Shown: positions 14,566-23,164 of the stretch, piece after piece
Layout of the letters: each line of letters starts with the position of its first letter
Numbering within the stretch: position 1 is the stretch's first letter
Source: Meghimatium bilineatum
Lineage: Eukaryota > Mollusca > Gastropoda > Stylommatophora > Philomycidae
DNA length: 64,000 nt
Direction of reading: 5' to 3'
Assembly: GCA_034231615.1 (NCBI GenBank)
Contig: CM067317.1
Location: 19,365,379-19,429,378 of the forward strand
The notes under the pieces: model-generated
Told to the model about the DNA's origin: nothing
The model's input: only the letters and a program-made list of their open reading frames with translations
Database searches by the model: none
Position numbers and translations under genes: made by a program

Positions 14566-17137
14566 GTTATTATTATTATTATTACGATTATTATTATTAG
14601 TATAGAATCTTAATTGTGAAATGTCTGTTTTTCATAGAAAGCTACGATGTTTTATTGCCTGACACTTGTTCCGCTGCATACGAAATGTGTCAGCCACAAT
14701 GCTGCGTAGATACACCAACTGGCGTTAAAATTGGTGTGATACCGAGAGAGGAGCGTAGACACATTTCGGAACCAACATGCATAAAAAGTGGAATACTATT
14801 GCCAAGACAAGAATGTAAGTGCACTATGGAATAAGACGTTTTCAAATAACTGTAGAAATATAGCAAATAATGGTCGTGGATACACATTTATGTCATCTCA
14901 AAGTAAGAGTAATGTTATTTGTGATGATGTCAATACTCGCTTATCATATCCAGGTTGTTACGTGCCTTCTTTCTTATGTACTGCACATCTTTGACCGCTT
15001 GCTTCTTAATTATTCTGTTTGATAACTGGTGGGTTTGCCTCATTTGGCCGAGGCACGCCTCTTTCATCCTAGGAAAGAATTCCTTCCTGGTTAAATCAGA
15101 GCGTCTGGGGCTTTTGTATCTTGAGGCGTGCTTTCCTGATTTGGGCTAGAAGTTTTCTGCATTATTCTTAATTAATCGTACCGACACTATCTAGAGGCCG
15201 TAGATAAGAGGGGGTGGTTGTTTGGGAGTTCAAACCCTTGAACATGACGTTTTGTTTTAAGAAGAAGGACTTTTTAAAAGGGACTAGCTGAAGTGATTAT
15301 AGTATTTTTACGGTAATCCATCCCCCTCCAACCCCTTATCCGCTTACCAAAGATTTATGTATTAGCGATCCTGGTATACAAGTATGTAGATGTTTCTATT
15401 ATAATATTTATAAGGATGTTTACAATTATTACATTCTCCACAGACATCAGTATATCTTAAAACCGTGTTTTTCTTGCTTTTGTAGATACATGCAATTCGA
15501 ATGTCAACCAACAACCTAAGGGTAATGACTGCGGTACCTCCTCATGTCTGCCAGAGAATTCTGATAAGAGAAATTATATTCATTCAGATCAGCAGCCTCA
15601 AGACGGCACGAATGTTTCACGGAAGTCCCTAACTTGGAATTCGAATATCAACCAAGAAGCTACGGGCGGAGACTCGTGTCTGCCAGAGAATTCTGATAAT
15701 AGAAATCGCATTCGTTCAGAACAAAATGTTCAACAGGGCAAGCATGTCTCACCACAGTCCCAAAATTGGAATCAACCTAATCCTGTAATCACACCGCATG
15801 TTCCAAGCTACCCATTTCCCCAACCCCAAAATACAGGCCATGGATACATGCATCAACCTCATAATCTGGAAACGTATCCTATTAGCTTGCACAGTGGTGT
15901 CTCGCATGGTTTGCCTCGTCCAGAGTTCTTTGGTAGCGGTCTTCATCCAATACCCACACCATACCCATGGATTCCACAACCATACATGTACAACCCCTAT
16001 CAATATGCTTATCCATTGCACAACAGTATTCCGGGAAATTCAAACTACTCACCCCCATCATCTGTGGACAGCTGTAATTTGCGTAGAAAAGTACAGCGTT
16101 GCGAGCAGCAAGAAACTGATGTGGGCTGTCGCAAACTTGGGCAACACAAGCCGCAGATAAAACATACAATTCAAGACAGTGTTAACAAAGGTCAGCTGAC
16201 GAGTAGAAGACGAGGTATGAACTGTGAAAATAGTAAAATGGACAAGCTTCAATTTGTCAACGAAGATGAAACAAATGAGAGTGAACCTACTTCAACTGGC
16301 GAGTCCGAAGAAGAGAGCGCACCTGCCTTAGTGCAAACCGATGCCGAAGAAGAAAATGTCAACAGAATAGTTGTCGATGATGACGGATACGGCTCCACAA
16401 ACAAGTTATCTGAAAATGATATAGGAGGAAAATTCAGAGATCCATACTGCACCCATGAGCGTTCACAAGAGGTGGAAACAAGTTATATTTCTCGAAGGCC
16501 AAAACAGAGTAGTCCACAAAAAGTAATCAAACGGGCTAGGCTAAGTCCTCGATACCAACAGCAATGCACAGAAGATGATAATGCCGAATCGAGCGAAAAT
16601 AAGATAAGTCAGGACTTATCAGTCCCTTGTTACAGCAAATCACATAGCTCAGAACATGCAGAACGAGTCAAGTATCAGAAATATGGAGATTCAACAAGTG
16701 AAGACGACAAAGATCGCCATTGCAAATTTTATGGACCCAGGGTATCAGTAAAAGCCGGAGACAGAACATGCTATGAATCGCACAGGACACAACAGAAATG
16801 TGAAGGTGCGGAATGCATCAGCACAAACAAGCTAGTACGACGAGGCGACCTATGGAGCAGTTCACGACGCAAGACTTTCAACTCACAGAAACGTGTTGCA
16901 ACACCAAAAAACGAAGACATTCCAGTCTCAAAAAGACTTCCTAAAGTAGAGAAGACTTGTCAGCCAATTGCTCCAAATAAGGTCAAAGGGATATTGAAAA
17001 ACAATTCTCATTCAGTAAATTACAACAGATCTGCTTCCTCACACAATTTTCGTAAGTATAAAGATATTAACATGAATCGGTCAAATAGCAGACGCCGTTC
17101 TGCAAGATATAGAGATGATGACGAAGATTGCGAGTGA
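1301..17137 (+). CDS. EGF-like single-pass membrane protein, 3' part of gene (7 exons)
   Basis: The join is 1301-1458, 5641-5802, 7487-7586, 9644-9748, 12020-12046, 14638-14814, 15486-17137, giving about 792 codons with compatible phases and no internal stop. The product starts with the last Cys of one EGF-like domain, then a complete six-Cys EGF-like domain, a short linker, a roughly 21-residue hydrophobic helix, a basic stop-transfer segment (RVWSRRS) and a cytoplasmic tail of about 700 residues. The tail is rich in Ser, Asn, Gln, Glu and Lys and looks disordered. By the positive-inside rule the EGF part is outside the cell and the tail inside. No kinase or other enzymatic domain was recognised. 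The 5' end is missing: the first exon here begins in phase 1 inside an EGF domain. I do not recognise the family. A role as a receptor, adhesion molecule or membrane-bound ligand is inference. Confidence 0.75.
2742..2751. repeat. left target-site duplication CCAAGAAGAT
   Basis: Perfect 10-bp match to 3956-3965, directly flanking the minus-strand element. Removing one copy and the insert rejoins the RNase H element in frame. Confidence 0.75.
2752..3955 (-). mobile_element. 5'-truncated non-LTR retrotransposon inserted in the RNase H remnant
   Basis: The minus strand reads QSGFKPGRSCLDHIFTLR, FVDFRK, VITGVKQGCP, DLDFADDLALLSENN, YLGSKLTLDGDV and a C-terminus with TGKRERCRPKETLRRTI and LALNRQNWRDLTSVLCA, with several stops and frameshifts. 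The 3' end has a TGAA-type tetranucleotide tail. The FADD catalytic motif is still present. The element lies between 10-bp direct repeats. Confidence 0.85.
3956..3965. repeat. right target-site duplication CCAAGAAGAT
   Basis: Partner of 2742-2751. Confidence 0.75.
4280..4570. repeat. GAT/GATAAT-rich microsatellite region
   Basis: Imperfect GAT, AAT and GAC trinucleotides over nearly 300 bp in the second intron of the left gene. Confidence 0.85.
4910..5400 (+). mobile_element. RNase H-domain retroelement remnant
   Basis: Broken frames give GYVGIRGNERADMLASKAL, the C-terminal part of a retroelement RNase H, then EKTRRRANE and a HIWECPQYC knuckle. Several stops; inactive. It ends about 240 bp before the transmembrane exon. 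Confidence 0.65.
5641..5802 (+). CDS. exon: transmembrane segment
   Basis: The acceptor is TTTTTCTCACCCAG. The phase-0 exon encodes a juxtamembrane linker (TPPAEETSW), a hydrophobic helix at about 5689-5758 and a Cys-rich and basic cytoplasmic border. Two 3' ends keep the frame: CAG|GCAAAT at 5802, a GC-AG intron, or TTT|GTATGT at 5826, which adds 8 residues. The first gives the more natural sequence QNIQ-EARKA. The start is firm; the end is uncertain. Confidence 0.8.
5800..6250. other. intron sequence, no gene recognised
   Basis: A strong acceptor-like T-run and CAG at about 6036-6048 is followed by about 19 open codons (FQRTEHTKLPLSTSF) and a stop. It could be an alternative terminal exon, but there is no supporting similarity. 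Confidence 0.3.
6250..6340 (+). mobile_element. possible hAT-like element end
   Basis: GGAGTCGGCAACCTTTTGC resembles the terminal part of widespread hAT elements. No matching opposite end was found, so the extent is unknown. Confidence 0.3.
6655..7240 (-). repeat. dispersed repeat P, copy 1
   Basis: Nearly the whole stretch is the reverse complement of 37183-37757. At 6717-6774 it contains a roughly 58-bp segment bounded by inverted 11-mers (GATGACATGCC and GGCACGTCATC), conserved in all copies. No transposase was found; type unknown. Confidence 0.8.
7487..7586 (+). CDS. exon: cytoplasmic segment 1
   Basis: The acceptor is TTGTTGATTAG and the donor AAAT|GTAAGT. The 100 nt run from phase 0 to phase 1 without a stop and encode 33 residues, including GRDPGPTIGWIDL and a Cys/Phe-rich end (CYDFFCWCFK). 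The phase links exactly to the exon before and the exon after. Confidence 0.72.
7800..8125. repeat. 33-bp minisatellite, about 10 copies
   Basis: The unit is built around AACATCTGGTTGTGAATCTTG with alternating GATTCTA/GATTTTA. Because 33 is divisible by three, one frame stays open as an 11-residue repeat; this is not a gene. Confidence 0.92.
8321..8455. repeat. 69-bp tandem duplication
   Basis: Two copies starting TACCACATACG and ending TCGAGAGCATCATTCAT, about 85 percent alike. Confidence 0.8.
8460..9640. other. AT-rich intron, no gene recognised
   Basis: No splice-bounded open frame or repeat family recognised. Confidence 0.5.
9644..9748 (+). CDS. exon: cytoplasmic segment 2
   Basis: The acceptor is TTGTCACGACAG and the donor GGTT|GTAAGT. 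The 105 nt run from phase 1 to phase 1 and encode 35 residues containing PPIRRRYIDPNTN and VIVPIKEYNNLLLNG. A start at the alternative AG four bases downstream meets a stop, so this acceptor is preferred. No homologue is recognised. Confidence 0.68.
9783..9960 (-). repeat. short dispersed repeat S, type A
   Basis: Contains the shared core (reverse complement of GGACTACATCCTGCTGGAAA) and a TTCTTCTTC end, which is the GAAGAAG tail in the repeat's own orientation. Similar copies are at 25925, 28318, 37012 and 38180. Confidence 0.8.
10020..10235 (+). mobile_element. RNase H retroelement fragment
   Basis: Encodes VAMQWIPSHCGILGNEK, a retroelement RNase H motif, then runs into a minisatellite. Truncated on both sides. 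Confidence 0.65.
10245..10610. repeat. 34-bp minisatellite, about 10 copies
   Basis: Unit TTTCTTCCTGTGACATG plus TTTCTTGCAGTGTCATG; the two halves resemble each other. Confidence 0.92.
10910..10955. repeat. CT-rich microsatellite
   Basis: Runs of CTCTCT and CACTCT. Confidence 0.9.
11200..11425. repeat. 33-bp minisatellite, about 7 copies
   Basis: Unit with GATGACCATGCAACTGAAAT and CATTTGTCAAA; open in several frames only because of its length. Confidence 0.88.
12020..12046 (+). CDS. 27-nt microexon
   Basis: A long T-run and AATTACAG precede it, and CTAG|GTAATA follows. It encodes nine residues (VPGSCNEL plus split codons), phase 1 to phase 1. It is needed: joining the flanking exons directly would make a TAA stop at the junction (T + AA), while the last base of this exon gives GAA instead. 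Confidence 0.62.
   Translation: MCQDRVTN
12300..12605. repeat. cluster of long G and C homopolymers
   Basis: G14 near 12311, then C-runs near 12370, 12450 and 12585, spaced about 80-140 bp apart with GTCAA-type sequence beside them. It may be a degenerate tandem or inverted element. Confidence 0.6.
12610..13560. other. intron, no gene recognised
   Basis: A minus-strand open frame of 151 codons (12622-13077) has no recognised similarity or splice context, so it is not called. Confidence 0.4.
13570..14140 (+). mobile_element. non-LTR retrotransposon 3' fragment
   Basis: Encodes SRIALASNAFNKLSN-like, LTYGCESWKSTA, NRCLRKITN, TPDGKRKLARPKTTLRRTF and TDRQAWKTMTSALC, with one frameshift near 13909. 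It ends in CTGA tetranucleotides, as in the related element at 2752-3955. Confidence 0.85.
14140..14250. repeat. ACT trinucleotide microsatellite
   Basis: (ACT)n with interruptions, following the retrotransposon tail; a GGCCGTAGAT motif and a G10 run follow. Confidence 0.85.
14508..14605. repeat. ACT/ATT trinucleotide microsatellite
   Basis: About 17 ACT units then ATT units; ends about 35 bp before a coding exon acceptor. Confidence 0.9.
14638..14814 (+). CDS. exon: Cys-rich cytoplasmic segment
   Basis: The acceptor is TCTGTTTTTCATAG and the donor GAAT|GTAAGT; phase 1 to phase 1, 177 nt. The 59 residues include five Cys (DTCSAAYEMCQPQCCVD and a later PTC) and a charged stretch (IPREERRHISEP). 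Confidence 0.78.
15486..17137 (+). CDS. terminal exon: long low-complexity cytoplasmic tail
   Basis: The acceptor is TTGCTTTTGTAG. It joins in phase 1 and stays open for about 550 codons to the TGA at 17135-17137. The start holds two diverged copies of a 45-50 residue unit sharing SCLPENSD. Next come a Pro/Tyr/His-rich part (15780-16060), an acidic Ser/Glu cluster (about 16265-16350), basic Ser-rich parts with KRARLSP (about 16528) and SRRRSARYRDDDED at the end. The length without a stop in this AT-rich DNA, and the join to upstream exons, support real coding. No enzymatic motif is seen; it may be a disordered signalling or scaffold tail. Confidence 0.85.
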
Positions 17138-17177
17138 TGGAATATCAGGATACCCAATGAAGAATTTTGCAGACATA

Positions 17178-17183
17178 AATAAA
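17178..17183 (+). terminator. polyadenylation signal AATAAA
   Basis: A canonical AATAAA lies 41 nt after the stop codon of the EGF-like membrane protein gene. A short dispersed repeat begins about 70 bp further on, so a very short 3' UTR is plausible. Confidence 0.5.
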
Positions 17184-17253
17184 TATCACCTCGTAAACCC
17201 CATCTTCCCTCTTAGGAAGGAAACTCGACGTGTGTGATACTGACTGTAGCCTA

Positions 17254-17465
17254 TTCTTCTTCCACGTTCGTTCTCAAACTACTGCATATTAGCAGGAAAT
17301 AGTCCGGAGAAAGAATGCCCTGTGTCATGGTTTACAGCTTTGATTGCAACATCTAAGTCTTTCGGTCTGACACATCCGACTTCAGCATGTATTTTGGTCA
17401 CTTCAACCTATATTGTATAGCCAACTCTACCACATAACATCCTTAGTCGCCACTTACGATATGTA
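17254..17465 (-). repeat. short dispersed repeat S, type B
   Basis: Starts TTCTTCTTCC, contains GTTCGTTCTCAAAC and TCTGACACATCCGACTTC. Related to 18708, 19840, 31420 and 43858. Begins about 70 bp after the poly(A) signal of the left gene. Confidence 0.75.
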
Positions 17466-18477
17466 TGGAAGGTAAGCAGTGTTCCTTGATGTATTCGATT
17501 TACAAAGTGTTTCTTTTTATTGTTATTGAAATGACATGTATAGTGGAAAGACTTCCTGTTTTAGTTTCCATGGAGATAATCATATTGTTTAGGAATGAGA
17601 ATCGATCGGTGTTATTTTTTCTTTTCTTGTGTTCTCATGTTCAAGTATGCATGTACATGGGCTGATCTCCAGTTCATGCCTCTAGGATAAAGCGAGAAAA
17701 TGTTTCTAAAGTAGAAGTGAGGACACATTAACAAGATGTTGATAACAGCGATTAGGCCTAAACAATATTGCAACCATTCACTACTTTTCGAAATATAGGC
17801 AGACCTATTTATTTAGTATTACTGTGACCAAGTGCGTGTGTGTACGCTTGATTGTTTGTCTACATGAGAGAAGCACAGAAGGGAAATGACACAACGAGAG
17901 ACAATACAGATAGACAACTAGACGTATCTAAATTAAAAGAAAGATTGATTTGCCAAGAACTGAACTAATGGGAGTGAATAAATGTGTATAATATTGAGAT
18001 AAAAAAAAAGGTGCCGGTAGTATATTTCCGAAGTGCCTGTATTTTCAACGGACAAACAGACGAAGCAAGAGTACCATTCCCACTTTTGATTAAGCATAGG
18101 AAAAAATTAATTGATGTTTATTTTGATATATTTAAACTTATCTTTGGAATTCACATTTATTTATACACCAAACTTCACTGTTGTATATTTCTCGTGTCTG
18201 ATTTTATTGAATTTTTTGGGTTAAGTAAAATGTACTTTTTAAGGTGATGTACGCTCCTTTCCAACTTCGAACGTTGTTGCAATTTGCTTATATCAAAGCT
18301 TTACAACCATAAAAAACAGTGGGTGTCGTGGTTCTCGTAATCCAGTCACCACGACCCCTGGTTACATTTTGGACATGAATCGCGATTATACTGCATTCAG
18401 TTCGCAATGTTAATTTACATGGCTATTTTACGATTTGTTTTTCTTTTATATTATTGAAAGCAATTTCAATTGATCTT
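17466..18477. other. intergenic, no gene recognised
   Basis: AT-rich; short open frames without recognisable content. Confidence 0.5.
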
Positions 18478-18662
18478 TAATAACCACTGGAAAGATCAAG
18501 GGGAGAAGAGACAGGGGACGACAAAGAGAAAAGTTACTAGATGGACTTGTATTGTGGCATGGTAGAAGCTCACCAACCGAGCTTATTGACAACACAAGAG
18601 ACAGGGTCGTGGAGAAATATGATCACCTACACCGTTCGGCATGGCACTTGATTGATTGAATT
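18478..18662 (+). mobile_element. non-LTR 3'-end family E, copy 1
   Basis: Encodes GRQREKLLDGLVLWHGR and ELIDNTRDR with broken frames, ending GGCACTTGATTGATTGA. About 85 percent alike to 53760-53950. Confidence 0.75.
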
Positions 18663-18707
18663 TCAATTATTTGATGGACAAAAAGCTGATGAAGCAAATG
18701 GTCATTA

Positions 18708-18785
18708 TTTCTTCTTCTTCTGCGTTCGTTCTCAAATTCCTGCAGATTAGCAAGATGTAGACCGGAGAACGGAATGCGGTAATAG
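18708..18785 (-). repeat. short dispersed repeat S, type B, partial
   Basis: TTCTTCTTCTTCTGCGTTCG and GCAGATTAGCAAGATGTAG match the other B copies; truncated. Confidence 0.65.
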
Positions 18786-18858
18786 GGTGACAATATTATC
18801 ATTATTGTTATTATTACTTGACGTAGTGTTACCGTTGCCAACATGGGTAGTGGGGGGG

Positions 18859-19034
18859 CAGTGGCGTAGCGAGGGGGGGGGCGGAGGTGCGGACCGCCCC
18901 GGACGGCATCATCGGGAGGGCGGCACATTTATTTTCGTCCAGTCTTTCACAATCACTGACATATTTTTTAAATGTCACAAGGGCAGAAAATTATGATTCC
19001 GCCCCGGACGCCATTGACCTACGCTACGCCACTT
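18859..19034. mobile_element. short TIR element (MITE)
   Basis: Left end CAGTGGCGTAGC and right end GCTACGCCACTT are inverted repeats, with GC-rich inner arms (CCGCCCCGGAC and its near complement). Length about 176 bp, with no coding capacity. Similar elements are widespread in animals. Confidence 0.78.
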
Positions 19035-19250
19035 ACAAAGAATAATTGTAGTTTTACGTATATCTTTATATCGAATTAGTGGTCTGCCTCTAACTCCTTT
19101 CCCATCAGCAAACAATATCTCCTGTGGGATTCGGTAGTTTCTTCGTTCCTCCCACACATGGCCCCGCCATCCTAATTGTCTACTGCATCACTGTTGTTAC
19201 CAGTCACTAAACATACATGATTGCACCTTCTTTACTCTTTCATCATTTCG
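19035..19250 (-). mobile_element. non-LTR retrotransposon 3' remnant
   Basis: The minus strand encodes QLGWRGHVW, YRIPQEILFADGKG and GRPLIRYKDI, typical of the C-terminal part of a non-LTR reverse transcriptase; short and broken. Confidence 0.55.
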
Positions 19251-19839
19251 GATGCATGGAGATGCTGTGGTGAGATGCATGGTGATGCTCTGTGCAAATT
19301 AAAAAAATAATTAAATAATTTTGTTTTTGTTTTCTGTTAGTAGGCCTATTTATCTCTTGATAAATGTTCCTGTTGGACTGTAACGTAGAACAAGTTCTTG
19401 TTCCTTTGTTTATTATTTCTATTTTGCATTCATTTTTACTATTTGGTAGTTAGATTATCTAGTAACAATATTACTTTAATATAGTATTTATCAATACTCA
19501 TGGTGTTTGACGAGTAACATCGGCCATGTGTTCTGTTTGAAACTGAAAGATAAGGGATTGATTTCATGATTCTGCAGAGTCTATTTATGTTGTCATTGTC
19601 TTGTCATCGTGTCATTTCATTAAGTACTTTTCCACCATTCAGTAATATTCAACAAGATTTACTTAGCATTGTTTCTGAAAGTTAGTTTAACTGTTTTCAT
19701 GCTACAGGGTATCTCCTTTTGTTGTTCTAAGATATCTTTTTTTTGCAAGTCTGTCTGCTGTTACATTTCCTGCTAGATTGCTATGATCAGTGATCTATTG
19801 CAGGGTCATGCTGATCGAGTATTCAGAGATAAGACTGTG

Positions 19840-20070
19840 GAATGCTCTTGCTCTTGTTACCTGCCAAGCATGTCGAAAGATGCAAATACAGACGTTTTAA
19901 AGAGGAGTTCACCATCCCATCCCACATAGGGTGAACGTTACCCAGAAGCCATGCTAAAGTTAGATGTGTCAGGCAAAAAACACACAAGATATCGCAGTTA
20001 AGCTGTAAATCATGACACAATTCATTCTGTTCTCTGGACTAATTCTGCTAATCTGGAGAAGTTGGAGATT
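19840..20070 (+). repeat. short dispersed repeat S, type B
   Basis: GTTAGATGTGTCAGGC, CATGACACAATTCATTCTG and CTCTGGACTAATTCTGCTAA match the B copies. Confidence 0.65.
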
Positions 20071-20384
20071 TTTTTTAAATCTGAAATTTCTAATTAGAGT
20101 CATTTACACACAAATTAGGCATTATTGGTGGATAATTGTAACTGAGAATTTATCCGAAGAGAAATTTGCATTAAATTTCACAATAGTATGTCAGTGACTA
20201 CAGAAATTGAAAAGTTGGTTAAGAAAGAATAATAATTTTGGTATTTCCATATCTACACTATGGAAGACTATTAGGAGATGGAATTCACTTTTAGAAAATA
20301 AGTTGGTAGTAAAAACCTTATTTGTGAGAAGCCTTATATAATTGCAATGAGCAGAAAATATTTATTCGGGTCAGAGAAATGTGT

Positions 20385-21030
20385 AGATATATATATCATC
20401 ATCAATTGCCTTCTCCTGTCGAAGGTTGGCTGCAACAGACCTCCAACGTCTCTTGTTTTGGTGGTGCACTCTGCTTGACTGTAACCTGTTCATCTTGTGA
20501 TGTTACTCTTCTACTTGTCTTGATTTTTTTATTAGAAACTGGCCTCACAGCACGTGGGGCATTCCCATAAGTGTTCAGCCCTCTGTTCTAGCAGCCATCC
20601 GACTCGATGGTATTTCGAGTCTAATGCTGCCAAAACAGACGTCGACATCAGGGCACAACTCTGGCCCTTGCGATATGTTTCTTTGCTGTTCCGCCCACCC
20701 ATGCCTTACCCATAACTAGCTCAAGCACAACGTCAGCTTGTCGGAACAACATGGTAACTGTTATCAATGGTTATGACTATTGGATTGTATAGAAGACGTG
20801 CCAGGAAGCTTCTTTAAGAAGATAACCTCAATATAAAGGCATGTTATCTCCTAAAGTTTTCTGTTGCATGGTTGGTTTGTCTAGTGAGCCATTTGTGAGA
20901 CCTACAGACTCTTCTACTTGTATCTTTATCTACCTCTTGCTTGCTTCCCTTTAACTGTACCCTCAAGTAAGATTTTCAATAAGGTGTCATTTCTTTTAAT
21001 GTGTCCAAAATATGTGCACAATCTTTAGTT
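20385..21030 (-). mobile_element. non-LTR retrotransposon 3' remnant split by an insertion
   Basis: The minus strand encodes HIKRNDTLLKILLEGTVKG, QVTVKQSAPPKQETLEVCC and TGEGN. The 39175-39345 copy is continuous where this one is interrupted. Confidence 0.7.
20519..20907 (+). mobile_element. 389-bp insertion flanked by 14-bp target duplications
   Basis: It lies between two copies of ACTCTTCTACTTGT (20505-20518 and 20908-20921). Its last 130 bp or so match repeat P, including the inverted 11-mers; the first 250 bp do not match P and are not recognised. Probably a retroposed short element sharing a 3' tail with repeat P. Confidence 0.75.
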
Positions 21031-21083
21031 AAATCTATTATGTATATTGGATATCTTGGCTAATTGGCAAGATATTTCAAGAT

Positions 21084-21310
21084 TAGATTGTGAATCATGT
21101 ACTTCCTTCATTGGATAGACCATCTTGTTTGATAATGGACAATGCTCCATATCACAACACTATGGCACCAGATGATAAAATTCCTAATTCATCAAGTACT
21201 AAAGAAGTAATACAGATTTGGCTGACCAAAAACAACATTCCATTAAACAAATTGTGCCTGAAGACTAAATTATTTGGAATTGTAAAAAAGACACAGCATA
21301 CAAAGATATT
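21084..21310 (+). pseudogene. mariner-superfamily transposase fragment
   Basis: Encodes IMDNAPYHNT (second catalytic Asp region), DKIPNSSSTKEVIQIWL and NNIPL. It is the C-terminal half of a DDE transposase. The complementary N-terminal part of the same type is at 57560-57985. Confidence 0.65.
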
Positions 21311-21324
21311 TCATATCCATCCAC

Positions 21325-21620
21325 CCATTACGTGACATATTCTTTCCAGAATGTTGTCTTTGCAAGTGAAGTCCTGAACCCGACTCTATCCTGATCCAAT
21401 CTGCCCACCTCCTCCAATGAAAACTTCCTACAGCCTTTGATGTCATCTGTACTTCTCCTTCTCTGTCTACCTTTTCTTCTACTTACCATAATTCTGCCCT
21501 CTAAGATGCATCTTTCCATGCCATTGTGTCTGTTTATATATCCGAAATATTTCAGTTTTCTATGTAAAATTGTATTCACCATCCATCCATCATCTATATT
21601 CAGCATACTCAAAACCTCAC
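21325..21620 (-). mobile_element. RTE-like family 1, 3' end
   Basis: The minus strand encodes KLKYFGYINRHNGMER, ILEGRIM, RRKGRQRRRSTDDIKG and TTFWKEYVT. Same 3' end as 24825, 26575 and 50150. Confidence 0.8.
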
Positions 21621-21959
21621 TGTTCCTAATCTTTTATGTCCAAGAAATTCTTAATATTGTTATATATCACTTCAGTTCGAATTCTGATATTATACCATAT
21701 TTCATATAGACAAGGCTATATGACAGTTAGACGATTAATCAGAAAATTACATTTGTTGAAAGCAACGCTAGTGAAATGAGCTATTGTAGTCATCTTTTAT
21801 GACACGACTGGCAGAATAAAGTAACACTTCTTTATCCACCAGGGAAAGATCTAGATGTCACATTGACAAACAGATGTCTATTAAAACACACTAAAAAAAT
21901 AATTAAAAAAAAAAAATTTACAAACTATTCTTATTTTCTTTAATGTTACATTCTACAAC

Positions 21960-22890
21960 ACATTTCTATCTTAAGTACATAACAATATACATTGTGTCCA
22001 GCAAAATCACTACCAATAACAAATGTCAATATTTCTTATACCAGTAACTGCAGACTGACAAGATTTTATTTTCTGTTAGGCAAATGCAACAAGTTTCAAT
22101 AGCAACTCACCGAATTTCAGTAGATCTTAAAATGTGCACCTTTAGTGGCTCCAAGAATATTAAGACTGTATTCTACCTCTCTCCACTGTTTTTTGAAGAA
22201 TGAAATGTGATGGATGCACGATAGACAATTATTTGCTGCCAAAAATGCATTCCATGGAATTGAGTTTCTTAAACAAAGGTAGACATATCCCCATGGTAAA
22301 AAATCTCACAGGATCAAATCTAGTGACAGTGGTGGCCATTCAATGGAAAGTAATCTTTCAATTAATCTTTGTATGCTATGTTAGGAGCCATATAGTGGTT
22401 AGCGAAGTGGTTAGCGCACTGGCTTCGTATATGAGTGGTCATGTGTTTATCCCCCTGTTAAGGCAGAAAGGTTTTCCATTTCACAACAACTCTCTGGTCA
22501 ACCCAACCTTAATTGGGTACCAGATTAATCCAAGAAGTAAAGACTGTGAGGGAGAGGATATGGCTATTGCCCTCATATATCAGAGCCACAGAAATATGAG
22601 ATCATTAACATCTCACACCCCTACGCCATTAATAAATCCTGGGGTTAACTTTACTTTTAATATTTCAATCCCATCTATCTGGAAATTGTTGATGAAGGTA
22701 CCAGTAGTTTTTTTCATTTCACTGGCATAGTGTGGAGTTGCTCTATCTTGCTGGAATATGAATCCTTTTGGTATCCTAGGAACCAGAGATTCCAGCCTGA
22801 ATTTCCTTTGCACAAGAATAGAATACTTTATGGATTTATTAGTCAAAACATCTAATTTATCTCTTCCTGGACTTCTGTCATACTGCATTG
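21960..22890 (-). pseudogene. mariner-like element remnant
   Basis: The minus strand encodes PRIPKGFIFQQDRATPHYA (DDE second Asp) and, further on, TVWREVEYSLNILGATKGAHF, the usual C-terminus. The frames are broken and a short tRNA-like repeat lies inside. Confidence 0.65.
22384..22640 (+). mobile_element. tRNA-derived SINE-like repeat
   Basis: GTGGTTAGCGCACTGGCTTC resembles a tRNA A-box region, and GGTCATGTGTTTATCCCC a decayed B box. The body has AACCTTAATTGGGTACCAG, which is common in tRNA-SINEs. It sits within the mariner-like remnant. Confidence 0.55.
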
Positions 22891-22904
22891 CACTTTTAAT
22901 TTGT

Positions 22905-23155
22905 ATGCATTCACTGCTAATATTGAGTGTTTAGTTATCATTCACTGCTGATATTGAGCGTTTAGTTATCATTCACTGCTGATATTGAGTGTTTAGTTAT
23001 CACTCACTGCTGATATTGAGTGTTTAGTTATCATTCACTGCTGATATTGAGTTTTTAGTTATCATTCACTGCTGATATTGAGTGTTTAGTTATCATTCAC
23101 TGCTGAAATTGAGTGTTTAGTTATCATTCACTGCTGATATTAAGTATTCAGTTAT
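22905..23155. repeat. 31-bp minisatellite, about 8 copies
   Basis: Unit TCATTCACTGCTGATATTGA plus GTGTTTAGTTA. Confidence 0.92.
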
Positions 23156-23164
23156 TAATCCTGT

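Noticed and set aside
14393-14605. Open frame with a poly-leucine run
   Set aside because: Translation of an ACT microsatellite inside an intron.
22200-22730. 176-codon plus-strand open frame
   Set aside because: It crosses the antisense mariner remnant and the tRNA-like repeat; the protein has no family features.
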